Source: Phocaeicola paurosaccharolyticus JCM 15092 (GTDB taxonomy: Bacteria > Bacteroidota > Bacteroidia > Bacteroidales > Bacteroidaceae). Taken from it: a stretch of 64,000 nucleotides of DNA. The position numbers and the translations under genes were made by a program. The stretch lies in NCBI RefSeq assembly GCF_000613805.1, contig NZ_BAJR01000010.1:1-64000 (forward strand), read 5' to 3'. The notes below the pieces were generated by a model, which worked only from the letters and a program-made list of their open reading frames with translations, searched no databases and was not told the DNA's origin. Positions 45,387-54,330 of the stretch are shown here, one piece after another (the stretch's first letter is position 1; every line of letters begins with the position of its first letter).

Positions 45387-45833
45387 TTATTTTTTATTCA
45401 GAGTCAATAACAGTTTGGAACGGTCGAAGACTGAATTCTCAAATTCGGTATCGAATTCAATGGCATCATGAGGGCAAACGTTGACACAGATTTGGCAAAA
45501 CATGCATGAACCTAAGTCGTACTCATATTTAACAAGTACTTTCTTTTTCTTGCCTGTTTCCTCATCAGTGATAGTCTCGCTTGTAATTGATATCGTGTCA
45601 TTAGGGCAGTTCATCTGACATAATCCGCAGGCAACACACTTATTGTTGCCATTCTCATCTGATGGCATTACCAACATTCCGCGGAAGCGTGGAGATATTT
45701 CAAGTGTAGCTCTGTTCTCAGGATACTGTTCAGTTACTTTCTTAGTGAAGAACTCCTTAATGGTAGTCTTCATACCTATGAGTAAAGTACTTACTCCGTG
45801 TATAATACCTTTAATATATGATTGTTCTTCCAT
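45387..45833 (-). CDS. nuoI: NADH-quinone oxidoreductase subunit I (2x[4Fe-4S])
   Basis: 148 residues. Two ferredoxin motifs bind [4Fe-4S] clusters N6a and N6b: C66-VAC-GLC-QMNCP (C66, C69, C72, C76) and C110-MFC-QIC-VNVCP (C110, C113, C116, C120). It is a peripheral-arm subunit passing electrons towards NuoB. In this operon, without NuoEFG, it is the likely first electron entry point for ferredoxin or another donor. It starts 2 nt after the nuoH stop. Confidence 0.93.
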   Translation of the reverse strand: MEEQSYIKGIIHGVSTLLIGMKTTIKEFFTKKVTEQYPENRATLEISPRFRGMLVMPSDENGNNKCVACGLCQMNCPNDTISITSETITDEETGKKKKVLVKYEYDLGSCMFCQICVNVCPHDAIEFDTEFENSVFDRSKLLLTLNKK

Positions 45834-45835
45834 AA

Positions 45836-46912
45836 TTAAAAATGCAAATTAAATACTACAATAATTACCATGAGCAGTAGGTTAAATAGACCTATAGGCA
45901 CAAGGTATTTCCATTCCAAAGTAAGAATCTGGTCTATACGAAGACGTGGGAATGTCCACTTTATCCACATAAGTAAGAACACTACAAAGAATGCTTTTCC
46001 AAAGAACCAAACAAATCCTGGTATATAGTCCATGACTGCATTGAAACCATCAAGGCCAGCGATATGAAGTGGCATCCATCCACCAAAGAATATGGTAGCG
46101 GCTATTCCGGAAATGATAAAGAGGTTTACAAACTCGGCAACATAGAAGAAACCGAAATGCATACCTGAGTACTCTGTGTGATAACCTGCTGTAAGCTCAC
46201 TCTCTGCTTCTGGTAAGTCGAAAGGTCCTCTGTTTACCTCTGCATTTCCTGCTATAAGATAGATTACAAATGCTATAAGTGCCGGAATATGTCCTTTGAA
46301 AATAAACCATCCGTCAGCCTGTTGCTCTACTATCTCAGATAGCTGCATAGTATCTGTCAGTACTACCATGGTAAGTAGACTCAGACCTACAGACAATTCA
46401 TAACTGATCATCTGTGCACCACTTCGCATTGCGCCGATAAGTGAGTACTTGTTGTTGGAACTCCAACCTGCAAGTAGTATACCTACAACACCTATACTTG
46501 ATGCAGCCATAAGGAAGAATATACCTACGTTGAAATCAAGTACCTCCAAGCCTTTGCTTATAGGCAGACAGCTGAAAGCCAGAATAGATGATATGATAAC
46601 TATGTATGGTGCAAGGTTATATAGGAACTTATCTGCATGACGAATCTCGATAATCTCTTTTATAAGCATCTTTAATACGTCTGCAAAAACCTGTATAGTA
46701 CCGTAAGGACCTACTCTGGTAGGACCAAGACGGCATTGAAATGCTGCACACACTTTTCTCTCCATATAGATCATTATAATGGCTATAATGGCATATGCAA
46801 GCAATATTATTACTCCAATCAGTACACATTCAAGGAAAATTGCAAGCTGCTCAGGCATATATGTGCAAAGTAGTGAATGTATCCACTGGGTTATTATGCT
46901 AAAATCAAACAT
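45836..46912 (-). CDS. nuoH: NADH-quinone oxidoreductase subunit H
   Basis: 358 residues, eight or nine transmembrane helices. Quinone-site loops are conserved: [40 protein letters not shown] (acid-rich loop) and [15 protein letters not shown]. It anchors the peripheral arm to the membrane at the quinone chamber. It lies 40 nt downstream of nuoCD. Confidence 0.94.
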   Translation of the reverse strand: MFDFSIITQWIHSLLCTYMPEQLAIFLECVLIGVIILLAYAIIAIIMIYMERKVCAAFQCRLGPTRVGPYGTIQVFADVLKMLIKEIIEIRHADKFLYNLAPYIVIISSILAFSCLPISKGLEVLDFNVGIFFLMAASSIGVVGILLAGWSSNNKYSLIGAMRSGAQMISYELSVGLSLLTMVVLTDTMQLSEIVEQQADGWFIFKGHIPALIAFVIYLIAGNAEVNRGPFDLPEAESELTAGYHTEYSGMHFGFFYVAEFVNLFIISGIAATIFFGGWMPLHIAGLDGFNAVMDYIPGFVWFFGKAFFVVFLLMWIKWTFPRLRIDQILTLEWKYLVPIGLFNLLLMVIIVVFNLHF

Positions 46913-46952
46913 GATTGAATATCTTGTTATATCTTAATATTATTTGAAAAAA

Positions 46953-48512
46953 CTATCGGTCAATATCAGGCACAACATAATCCACTGTTCCACCAATTGC
47001 GATTAAATCGGCAATCTTAGCTCCACGACTCATTGTTTCCATTGCTGATACTAGAGGTAAACCTGTAGAACGGAACTTAAGTCTGTATGGATATTTCTCA
47101 CCGTGACTCTCAAGGAATACACCGAACTCACCACGGCTACCCTCAACCGCAGAGTAGTATATACCTTCCGGAACCTTGATGATAGGTTTCATTTTCTGTT
47201 GATATTCTCCTGCAGGAATATTATCGATGAGTTGTTCAATAATTCTCATACTCTCTACAATTTCATCAATTCTTACCAAATATCTTGCATATGAATCTCC
47301 TTCAGTTCTAACTATCTGTTTGAAGTCAACTTTATCGTACATAGCATATGGATGACGTTTTCTAACATCACAAGCCCATCCACTTGCTCTACCTGTACCT
47401 CCGGTAGCTCCGAAAGAGATAGCATCTTCTTTGCTCAATAGACCTACACCCTTCATACGCTGTTGGGCAATGATATTTCCAGTAAAGACATCGTTGTACT
47501 CCTTAAGCATAGGACGCAGATAAGTAAGGAAACTCTTAACTTTCTCAACGAAGTCAGGTGCGATATCAGCTTGAACTCCACCAATAGTGTTGTAGTTCTG
47601 TATGAGTCGTCCTCCTGTAGTATATTCGAATATATCGAGTATCTTCTCTCTGTCGCGGAATCCATATAAGAAGGCTGTCAATGCTCCAAGGTCCATACAT
47701 AGACATGAGAAGAATAGTAGATGTGAGTCAATTCTCTGCAACTCATCCATAATAGTACGGATATATTGTACTCTCTCACTAACCTCTACTCCCATAGCCT
47801 TTTCTACACACATACAAAGAGCATGTCTGTTTTGGTGTGCTCCAAGATAGTCTAATCTATCAGTAAGAGCTAAGGTTTGTTGGTAAGTAAGACTTTCGCA
47901 CATTTTCTCTATACCTCTGTGTATATATCCGCAGTGAACATCAAGTTTCTTGATAATTTCACCCTCTAAAGCGACGCGGAATCTTAATACACCATGAGTA
48001 GCAGGGTGCTGAGGTCCAATGTTAATGATATATTCATCTTCATCGAATATAGCCTGTCTCTTCTCAATGACACTACCATCAGGCTGCTCTTCCATGTATT
48101 TAGTTGAGTCAACTGTCTCCTCGTTTGTCATTCGTAGTGGATTGAGGCTATCGTCATAATCTTTTTTCAAAGGATATCCGACCCAATCATCACGAAGATA
48201 TAGGCGACGCATATCAGGATGACCGATAAATACGATTCCTAAGAAATCGTATACTTCTCTTTCGTTGAAATCAGCACCTTTCCATATATCAGATACAGTT
48301 GGTATCTCAGGTTTCTCTCTGTTAGGAGCGACACACTTAATAGTAATAGTCTCTTGAGTCTCACTATTTTCAAGGTGATAGACTACGCCAAGTCCATTCT
48401 CTTGCCAGTCAACTCCGGTAAGACTTCTAAGGAAGTCCATGTGCTTTTCTTCCTTAAGACGAAGCATTTCGTCGTGTAAAGCAGCAGCTTCTATCTCATT
48501 AATCTTGTCCAT
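46953..48512 (-). CDS. nuoCD: NADH-quinone oxidoreductase fused subunits C/D
   Basis: 519 residues. The NuoC (30 kDa) domain is about 1-140 ([44 protein letters not shown]). The NuoD (49 kDa) domain runs from about 165 to the end ([59 protein letters not shown], ending [10 protein letters not shown]). The NuoD part contributes the quinone-binding His in QHPATHG. Fusion of C and D is known in enterobacteria and Bacteroidota. The gene overlaps the end of nuoB by 14 nt. Confidence 0.94.
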   Translation of the reverse strand: MDKINEIEAAALHDEMLRLKEEKHMDFLRSLTGVDWQENGLGVVYHLENSETQETITIKCVAPNREKPEIPTVSDIWKGADFNEREVYDFLGIVFIGHPDMRRLYLRDDWVGYPLKKDYDDSLNPLRMTNEETVDSTKYMEEQPDGSVIEKRQAIFDEDEYIINIGPQHPATHGVLRFRVALEGEIIKKLDVHCGYIHRGIEKMCESLTYQQTLALTDRLDYLGAHQNRHALCMCVEKAMGVEVSERVQYIRTIMDELQRIDSHLLFFSCLCMDLGALTAFLYGFRDREKILDIFEYTTGGRLIQNYNTIGGVQADIAPDFVEKVKSFLTYLRPMLKEYNDVFTGNIIAQQRMKGVGLLSKEDAISFGATGGTGRASGWACDVRKRHPYAMYDKVDFKQIVRTEGDSYARYLVRIDEIVESMRIIEQLIDNIPAGEYQQKMKPIIKVPEGIYYSAVEGSRGEFGVFLESHGEKYPYRLKFRSTGLPLVSAMETMSRGAKIADLIAIGGTVDYVVPDIDR

Positions 48513-49104
48513 CGTTTACTTTGTTTTTTGGTTTTTCCTCTTTTTTATTAACACCTCCAAAAAATTTCTCTACTTTCACCTTTCTCTGCAATTGTATCAT
48601 TCCATATAGCAATGCTTCAGGTCTTGGAGGGCATCCTGGTATGTATACATCTACTGGCAATATTTTGTCTACTCCGTTGAGTACATGATATGATTTCTTG
48701 AAAGGCCCTCCTGAAATGGCACAACCTCCAACAGCTACTACATATTTAGGATCAGCCATCTGATCATATAGTCTCTTTAGTACCGGTGCCATTTTATCAG
48801 TTATAGTTCCTGCAACCATAATCAAGTCGGCCTGTCGTGGACTAGCTCTTGTTACTTCAAATCCGAAACGTGCAAAGTCATACCTTGCAGCACCGATTGC
48901 CATGAACTCAATACCGCAACAGCTTGTTGCGAATGTAAGTGACCAGAGAGAATTACTTCTTCCCCAGTTAATGACATCATCGAGTACTCCGACAATAACA
49001 TTTGAGCCATTCTCGTTGAGCTCTTTGACCATGTTCTCCAGAGATTCATTGTCTTTGAATTCTTCATACTGGATAGATTTTATTTTTGGTTTCTTTATTT
49101 CCAT
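48499..49104 (-). CDS. nuoB: NADH-quinone oxidoreductase subunit B (N2 cluster)
   Basis: 201 residues. All ligands of cluster N2 are present: C62-C63 ([11 protein letters not shown]), C128 (GGCAISGG) and C158 ([13 protein letters not shown]). An extended N-terminus and a charged C-terminal tail ([12 protein letters not shown]) are specific to this lineage. It hands electrons to quinone next to NuoD. It overlaps nuoA by 10 nt and nuoCD by 14 nt, showing translational coupling. Confidence 0.94.
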   Translation of the reverse strand: MEIKKPKIKSIQYEEFKDNESLENMVKELNENGSNVIVGVLDDVINWGRSNSLWSLTFATSCCGIEFMAIGAARYDFARFGFEVTRASPRQADLIMVAGTITDKMAPVLKRLYDQMADPKYVVAVGGCAISGGPFKKSYHVLNGVDKILPVDVYIPGCPPRPEALLYGMIQLQRKVKVEKFFGGVNKKEEKPKNKVNDGQD

Positions 49105-49445
49105 TCAAGTGCTCCTTTCTTCCATGCATAAGCAAGTCCTAATACTAATACTAGTAAGAAGAACAGAATGCTTATAAGTCCATACACTCCCAATTCCTGT
49201 ACCACTACAGCCCAAGGGAAAAGAAAAACAGTCTCCACATCAAACATAAGGAATAGGATTGCAAAGAGGTAATATCCCACTTTGAACTGCATCCATGATT
49301 GACCTCTTGTAGGCATACCACATTCATATGCTTCACCTTTTTGGGCATTATATGAACGCGGAGATATGGCTCGTGCAATTCCAAGTGCTACTGCAACCAT
49401 TGCTATTGCCGTAAGTATTACGACAATTAATAATGTAAAATACAT
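49095..49445 (-). CDS. nuoA: NADH-quinone oxidoreductase subunit A
   Basis: 116 residues with three transmembrane helices. The conserved loop [34 protein letters not shown] carries the Cys and the acidic FDVE motif of the family. It is the first gene of the ten-gene operon. No TAnnTTTG promoter was found in the 150 nt upstream. Confidence 0.93.
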   Translation of the reverse strand: MYFTLLIVVILTAIAMVAVALGIARAISPRSYNAQKGEAYECGMPTRGQSWMQFKVGYYLFAILFLMFDVETVFLFPWAVVVQELGVYGLISILFFLLVLVLGLAYAWKKGALEWK

Positions 49446-49595
49446 GCGTAATAGATTTTATATTGATTATTATTATTTATCTACAATGATTATCGAATAG
49501 TTTATTTGGTTTGTTATATCAGCATATATGTGCTTGTGTAACAGGTTGTAATATCCGAAAAAATTGAAAAGTTTTGACATGATAAGGCTGATCGT

Positions 49596-49967
49596 TTAAA
49601 TTATAATCTTCCGGAGCTTGAATATATAGTGGGAGTCTTTAAACAAAAATAGATTGCTTACAATTTGGGCTGTAAGCAATCTGTTATCTGTATGTATGTT
49701 TCCGAAATTTTCACTGGTAATATTTGAGAAAAGGCTTTTAGACTTGCAGGCCTTGATAATCGTATTGCTTCCAACGGCTTGTAAAACTTCAAAGAAATGA
49801 TTAGCTAAAAGGAAGTCTATTGTTTTTTCTCGTGGCGTATTCTTCTGGCTATAGTTCGTCTCGTGGACATCAACTGCTGTATAAGATGTTGACATCTCAC
49901 TCTTGCTTATCGTCAAAATAAGCACAAATAGTGACACATAGACAAAAAATTTTAGAAGTTTTTCCAT
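49596..49967 (-). CDS. Small exported protein of unknown function
   Basis: 123 residues beginning with one hydrophobic helix (LLKFFVYVSLFVLILTI), either a signal peptide or a membrane anchor. The rest is polar, with no motif I recognise. It is encoded between trkA and the nuo operon, 58 nt after trkA and on the same strand. trkH is often found at this position in related genomes, but this product has neither the length nor the helices of TrkH. Coding status rests on the plausible N-terminus alone. Confidence 0.45.
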   Translation of the reverse strand: MEKLLKFFVYVSLFVLILTISKSEMSTSYTAVDVHETNYSQKNTPREKTIDFLLANHFFEVLQAVGSNTIIKACKSKSLFSNITSENFGNIHTDNRLLTAQIVSNLFLFKDSHYIFKLRKIII

Positions 49968-50025
49968 TATAGGTTTAAAATGCGGTGCAAAGATATAAAA
50001 ATAAGTATTATAAATATCAAAAAAA

Positions 50026-51365
50026 TTAATTAAAGAATTTCTCTGCTTTTTTAATCATAAATCCCAAACAGAATACCACTACATGGTCTCCAGGAAGTAT
50101 TGTGGTATTTCCTGTTACAAGTATACCGTTACCATTCCTGATAAGTCCTCCAATTGTGATTCCTTTAGGAAGCCCCATATTCTTTATAGAGTCTTTTGTA
50201 ATCCTTGATCCCTCTTTTACAGTAAATTCAGCTACATCGGCGTCAGCAAAGGTGAGACATTTTACATTTGATACATCTGCATCGAGCATCATCTGGTAGA
50301 TATGGCTTGCCGCAATAAGTTTCTTGTTTATTACTGTACCGATATCAAGACTCTCTGCCATGCCTATGTAGTCAATATTTTCTACCTCGGCAACAGTTTT
50401 ACTAACTCCCATACGCTTTGCAGCAAGGCAAGCCAATATGTTCGTTTCAGAATTACCTGTAAGAGCAACAAAAGCATCAGTGTTTCTTAGTCCCTCTTCT
50501 TCAAGTAACTCAAGGTCTCTACCGTCACCATTAATAATCATCACCTTATCATCGACCAACTCCGTAAGTCTGTTGCATCTGTTTATATCGCTCTCGATAA
50601 TCTTCACCTCCATGTAGTCGGGAACAAACTGAGTTGTCTTTACAGCTATTCGGCTTCCACCCATAATAATCACCGTCTTAACATCAGCATAGTTCTCTTT
50701 GCCAGCAATCTTTCGTATGTATGGAATATATTTCTTTGTGGTAGTAAAATATACAATGTCATATAGCTTTATGGTATCATCACCTCTCGGTATTATAGTC
50801 TCGCTACCTCTTTTTATAGCAACGACATGGAATGGTATATTCTTTCCACCAATCTCATGAAGAGGAACATTGAGAATTTCGGCTGTTTCCCTCATCTTTG
50901 CTCCAATAAGGACTAATGCACCGCCGCAGAACTCCCACCACTGTCGTATCCAGCTCATCTTTACTGCATCTACAATATCTTTTGCAGCAAGCATCTCAGG
51001 ATAGATAAGTGAGTTCACTCCTAGTTTAGCGAAGAATTCCTTATGATCTGGTTGAAGGTATTCATTATTATCTATTCGTGCCACAGTCTTCTTTGCTCCA
51101 AGATTTGTAGCAAGCATACAGGCAGTCATATTTCTACTTCTTCGGGAGTAACTCCGATGAAAAGGTCAGCTCCGGCTACTCCGGCACTTTCTAACCCTTC
51201 TATAGATGTTGGTGAAGCGCATACTGTCATCAAGTCGAAATTGGAATCAATTCTTCCCAATTTGTCTTCATCTTCATCCATTAGGACAATGTCTTGTTTC
51301 TCTCTTGATAGTAGTTTAGCAAGATGCGTTCCAACAGCTCCTGCACCAGCGATAATTATTTTCAT
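50026..51365 (-). pseudogene. trkA: TrkA potassium-uptake regulatory protein, split by a one-base frameshift
   Basis: Together the two frames encode a full TrkA of about 446 residues. The first frame (51365-51126, 79 residues) carries the first Rossmann motif (IIIAGAGAVGTHLAKLL) and ends GVTPEEVEI-stop. The second (51129-50026, 367 residues) begins MTACMLATNLGAKKTVARI, exactly where TrkA continues. Adding one A to the GAAATATGA at the junction restores GVTPEEVENMTACM. The second half has another nucleotide-binding domain (TVIIMGGSRIAVKTTQF) and two TrkA-C domains. The halves overlap as ATGA, so both could be translated by re-initiation. TrkA gates the TrkH K+ channel; no trkH is in the window. 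The gene starts 11 nt after dxs. Confidence 0.85.
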
Positions 51366-51375
51366 TTCACCATAT

Positions 51376-53274
51376 TTATAGACTCAACAAATCTTCGCAG
51401 ATACTATCTTCATCAAGTCCGCAAATTTCATGTAGTTGAGTAATATTACCGTGTTGTACAAAGTTATCAGGTAATCCAATTCTCTTAATAACAGGATTGT
51501 ATCCGTTATCAGACATGAATTCAAGAATGGCAGATCCCATTCCTCCTTTCCTTACACCATCTTCTATAGTAAGAATCTTTTTAAAGTTCTTACCTATACA
51601 ATTCAGCATATCTTCGTCCAGAGGTTTTAAGAAGCGCAAGTCGTATAAGGCTATACTCTTTCCACTCTGCTGCTCAGCTTTTGCAATAGCTCTTTTGGCA
51701 ACATTTCCTATAGGCCCTAAAGTTATTACTGCAATATCTTTTCCCTCTTTGATAATTCTTCCTTTTCCTATCTCGACTATTTCCAGAGGACATTCCCAAT
51801 CTACAAGTACACCTCTTCCTCGTGGATATCTTATCACGAATGGTCCCATGTTAGGAAATTGGGCAGTGTACATGAGTTTTCTTAACTCGTGTTCATCCAT
51901 AGGAGATGCTATGGTGATGTTGGGAATAGGGCGCATATAAGCAAGGTCAAATGCTCCATGATGTGTAGGCCCGTCTTCTCCTACCAGTCCTGCTCTGTCA
52001 AGGCATAGCACTACATTCAGTTTTTGTATAGCTACATCATGTATAACGTTGTCGTAAGCTCTCTGCATGAATGATGAATAGATATTACAGAAAGGTAGTA
52101 ATCCATCTTTGGCCATACCTCCAGAGAATGTAACAGCATGTCCCTCTGCTATACCAACGTCGAAAACTCTTTCCGGTATTGCCTTCATCATTATATTCAT
52201 GGAACAGCCGGAAGGCATTGCAGGAGTAACTCCGACAATCTTATCATTCTGTTCTGCCAGCTCAAGGAGTGTATTCCCGAAAACATCTTGGAAAAGAGGT
52301 GGAATACCATTTGTGTCCTTTACAATTCTCTCACCGGTCTCTTTGTCGAATATACCCGGGGCATGCCATATTGTAGCTGCTTCTTCAGCAGGAGCGAAGC
52401 CTTTTCCTTTTTTGGTATGTATATGAAGTAGTTTTGGTCCCTTCATATCTTTAATATCATTAAGGACCTTTGTAAGGTTAATTACGTCATGCCCGTCGAT
52501 TGGTCCGAAATATCTGATGTTCATACCTTCAAATATGTTCTGTTGCTGATAGAGCATAGATTTTAGACTGTTATTGAATCGGATAAGACTTTTCCTTCTC
52601 TCTTCATTCAGTATACCCCATTTAAGGAACATATTGGATAAATTAAACCTTATTTTATTGTAGCATGAAGAGGTCTGAAGATTCAGGAGATATTGTTTCA
52701 TACCACCGACACTTCTGTCGATGGCCATATTATTGTCATTAAGAATAATAAGTAGGTTGTTTGGAGAGGATGATACATTGTTAAGACCTTCAAAAGCCAA
52801 ACCACCACTCATAGAGCCATCTCCAATGATAGCAACAACATGACGACCATTCTCATTGTGCATTTTAGCAGCTACCGCCATACCTAGAGCTGCAGATATA
52901 GAGTTTGATGCATGTCCGCAAGTGAAAGTATCATATTCACTTTCGGATGGTGAAGGGAATGGAGTAAGACCGTTAAGTTTTCTGTTTGTGCAGAAATTAT
53001 CTCTTCTACCAGTCAAGATCTTATGTCCATATGCCTGGTGTCCAACATCCCAAACAAGTCTGTCGATTGGAGTGTTGAAAACATAATGAAGAGCAACAGT
53101 AAGTTCAACAACACCTAAGCTCGAACCAAAGTGGCCGGGATTGCATGAAAGTTCATCTATGATCTTATCTCGTAGCTCTTTACAAACCAGAGGAAGTTCA
53201 GATGTTTTTAGCTTTCTCAAATCTTTAGGGTTGTTGATGCTGTTCAACAAACTATATGAAGTGTTTTCTTTCAT
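51376..53274 (-). CDS. dxs: 1-deoxy-D-xylulose-5-phosphate synthase
   Basis: 632 residues, full length. The thiamine diphosphate site is visible ([15 protein letters not shown], with NDNNMAID). The transketolase-type His motifs are present ([40 protein letters not shown]). The pyrimidine domain contains [17 protein letters not shown] with the catalytic Glu, followed by [16 protein letters not shown]. It condenses pyruvate and glyceraldehyde-3-P in the first step of the MEP isoprenoid pathway. It forms a likely two-gene unit with trkA. Confidence 0.95.
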   Translation of the reverse strand: MKENTSYSLLNSINNPKDLRKLKTSELPLVCKELRDKIIDELSCNPGHFGSSLGVVELTVALHYVFNTPIDRLVWDVGHQAYGHKILTGRRDNFCTNRKLNGLTPFPSPSESEYDTFTCGHASNSISAALGMAVAAKMHNENGRHVVAIIGDGSMSGGLAFEGLNNVSSSPNNLLIILNDNNMAIDRSVGGMKQYLLNLQTSSCYNKIRFNLSNMFLKWGILNEERRKSLIRFNNSLKSMLYQQQNIFEGMNIRYFGPIDGHDVINLTKVLNDIKDMKGPKLLHIHTKKGKGFAPAEEAATIWHAPGIFDKETGERIVKDTNGIPPLFQDVFGNTLLELAEQNDKIVGVTPAMPSGCSMNIMMKAIPERVFDVGIAEGHAVTFSGGMAKDGLLPFCNIYSSFMQRAYDNVIHDVAIQKLNVVLCLDRAGLVGEDGPTHHGAFDLAYMRPIPNITIASPMDEHELRKLMYTAQFPNMGPFVIRYPRGRGVLVDWECPLEIVEIGKGRIIKEGKDIAVITLGPIGNVAKRAIAKAEQQSGKSIALYDLRFLKPLDEDMLNCIGKNFKKILTIEDGVRKGGMGSAILEFMSDNGYNPVIKRIGLPDNFVQHGNITQLHEICGLDEDSICEDLLSL

Positions 53275-53297
53275 CCTTTTACTAAATAAATATCGTG

Positions 53298-53305
53298 CAA
53301 AAATA
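53298..53305 (-). promoter_or_regulatory. Predicted -7 box for dxs-trkA
   Basis: Minus-strand TATTTTTG, 24 nt upstream of the dxs ATG, fits TAnnTTTG. The -33 box is not clear. Confidence 0.35.
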
Positions 53306-53327
53306 GTAATATTAATATGTAATAGAT

Positions 53328-53335
53328 TACTTTTG
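53328..53335 (+). promoter_or_regulatory. Predicted -7 box for the GSCFA gene
   Basis: TACTTTTG fits TAnnTTTG, 30 nt before the ATG at 53365. It is divergent from the dxs box in an 84-90 bp shared intergenic region. Confidence 0.35.
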
Positions 53336-53364
53336 TTTTAAAATTTATACCTTATAGAGTGGAT

Positions 53365-54288
53365 ATGGAGCTTATCACAAGGGTAGAGATGCCTAGAACT
53401 AAAGAAATTAATCATTTTGACAGAATTATGGTCTTAGGATCATGCTTCGCTCAGAACATGGGAGAAATTCTTTCCTCTAAAAAGTTTAGATGTGATATTA
53501 ATCCTTTTGGCATTCTTTACAATCCACTCTCCATACTCCAGGCGTTAGAAGAAATATACCAAAATAAGACCTATACAGCTGATGATCTGCAGTATGATGG
53601 AAGACAGTGGCATAGTTGGATGCATCATAGCTCATTCTCTTCAGCTAATGTTAATGAGTGCTGCGAGAATATAAACAGTAGGATTGCACAGTCTCATGAA
53701 AATCTTAATAACCTCGATTTTATAATAATTACCTGGGGCACTGCCTATGCATACTATCTGTCCGATTATAAAGAGCCGTTTGTTGTGGGAAACTGCCACA
53801 AGCAGAAAGATTCTCTCTTCAACAGAGTAAGACTTGATGGTGATGAAATTGTTGACGGGTATGTAGCCATGATTGACAGATTAAGAGAAAAGAATCCAGA
53901 TCTTAAAATTATTTTGACAATAAGCCCTATACGCCATATAAAAGATGGATTGCATGGTAATCAGATAAGCAAGTCTGTTTTGCTGCTTGCTGCAGAAAAA
54001 CTTTGTGAGATGAGGGATAATATATTCTATTTTCCATCTTATGAGATAATGATGGATGAACTGAGAGATTATAGATTCTATGCCGATGATATGGTGCATC
54101 CGTCATCTCTTGCTGTTGAATATATATGGATGAAATTTTCGGAGACATTCTTCTCTGAATTGACAAAAAAAATAGTTGAGGAGTGGAGTGGTATTGAAAA
54201 GGCTTTAAACCATCGTCCTTTCGACCCTGCATCACCTTCTTATCATAAATTTTTTAACGCAAATAGTGTTAAATATAAACCGAATTAA
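53365..54288 (+). CDS. GSCFA domain protein (SGNH-like)
   Basis: 307 residues from the ATG at 53365; a GTG two codons earlier is also in frame. The name-giving motif is present at IMVLGSCFAQNMGEIL. Further conserved blocks are NPFGILYNPLSI, GRQWHSWMHHSSFSS, IITWGTAYAYY and ADDMVHPSSLAVEYIW, the last with the His of an SGNH triad. Members are often encoded next to cell-wall or polysaccharide genes; here the MurF-Alr gene follows after 42 nt on the same strand, so a role in envelope carbohydrate de-acylation is a reasonable but unproven guess. Confidence 0.85.
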   Translation: MELITRVEMPRTKEINHFDRIMVLGSCFAQNMGEILSSKKFRCDINPFGILYNPLSILQALEEIYQNKTYTADDLQYDGRQWHSWMHHSSFSSANVNECCENINSRIAQSHENLNNLDFIIITWGTAYAYYLSDYKEPFVVGNCHKQKDSLFNRVRLDGDEIVDGYVAMIDRLREKNPDLKIILTISPIRHIKDGLHGNQISKSVLLLAAEKLCEMRDNIFYFPSYEIMMDELRDYRFYADDMVHPSSLAVEYIWMKFSETFFSELTKKIVEEWSGIEKALNHRPFDPASPSYHKFFNANSVKYKPN

Positions 54289-54330
54289 AGAAAAGTACCC
54301 TTATTTTGAAATAAATAAAGAAATAGAACA

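Noticed and set aside
46953-48512. Possible assembly fusion of nuoC and nuoD
   Set aside because: The C/D fusion is well known in several lineages, and the linker reads naturally, so it is not an artefact.
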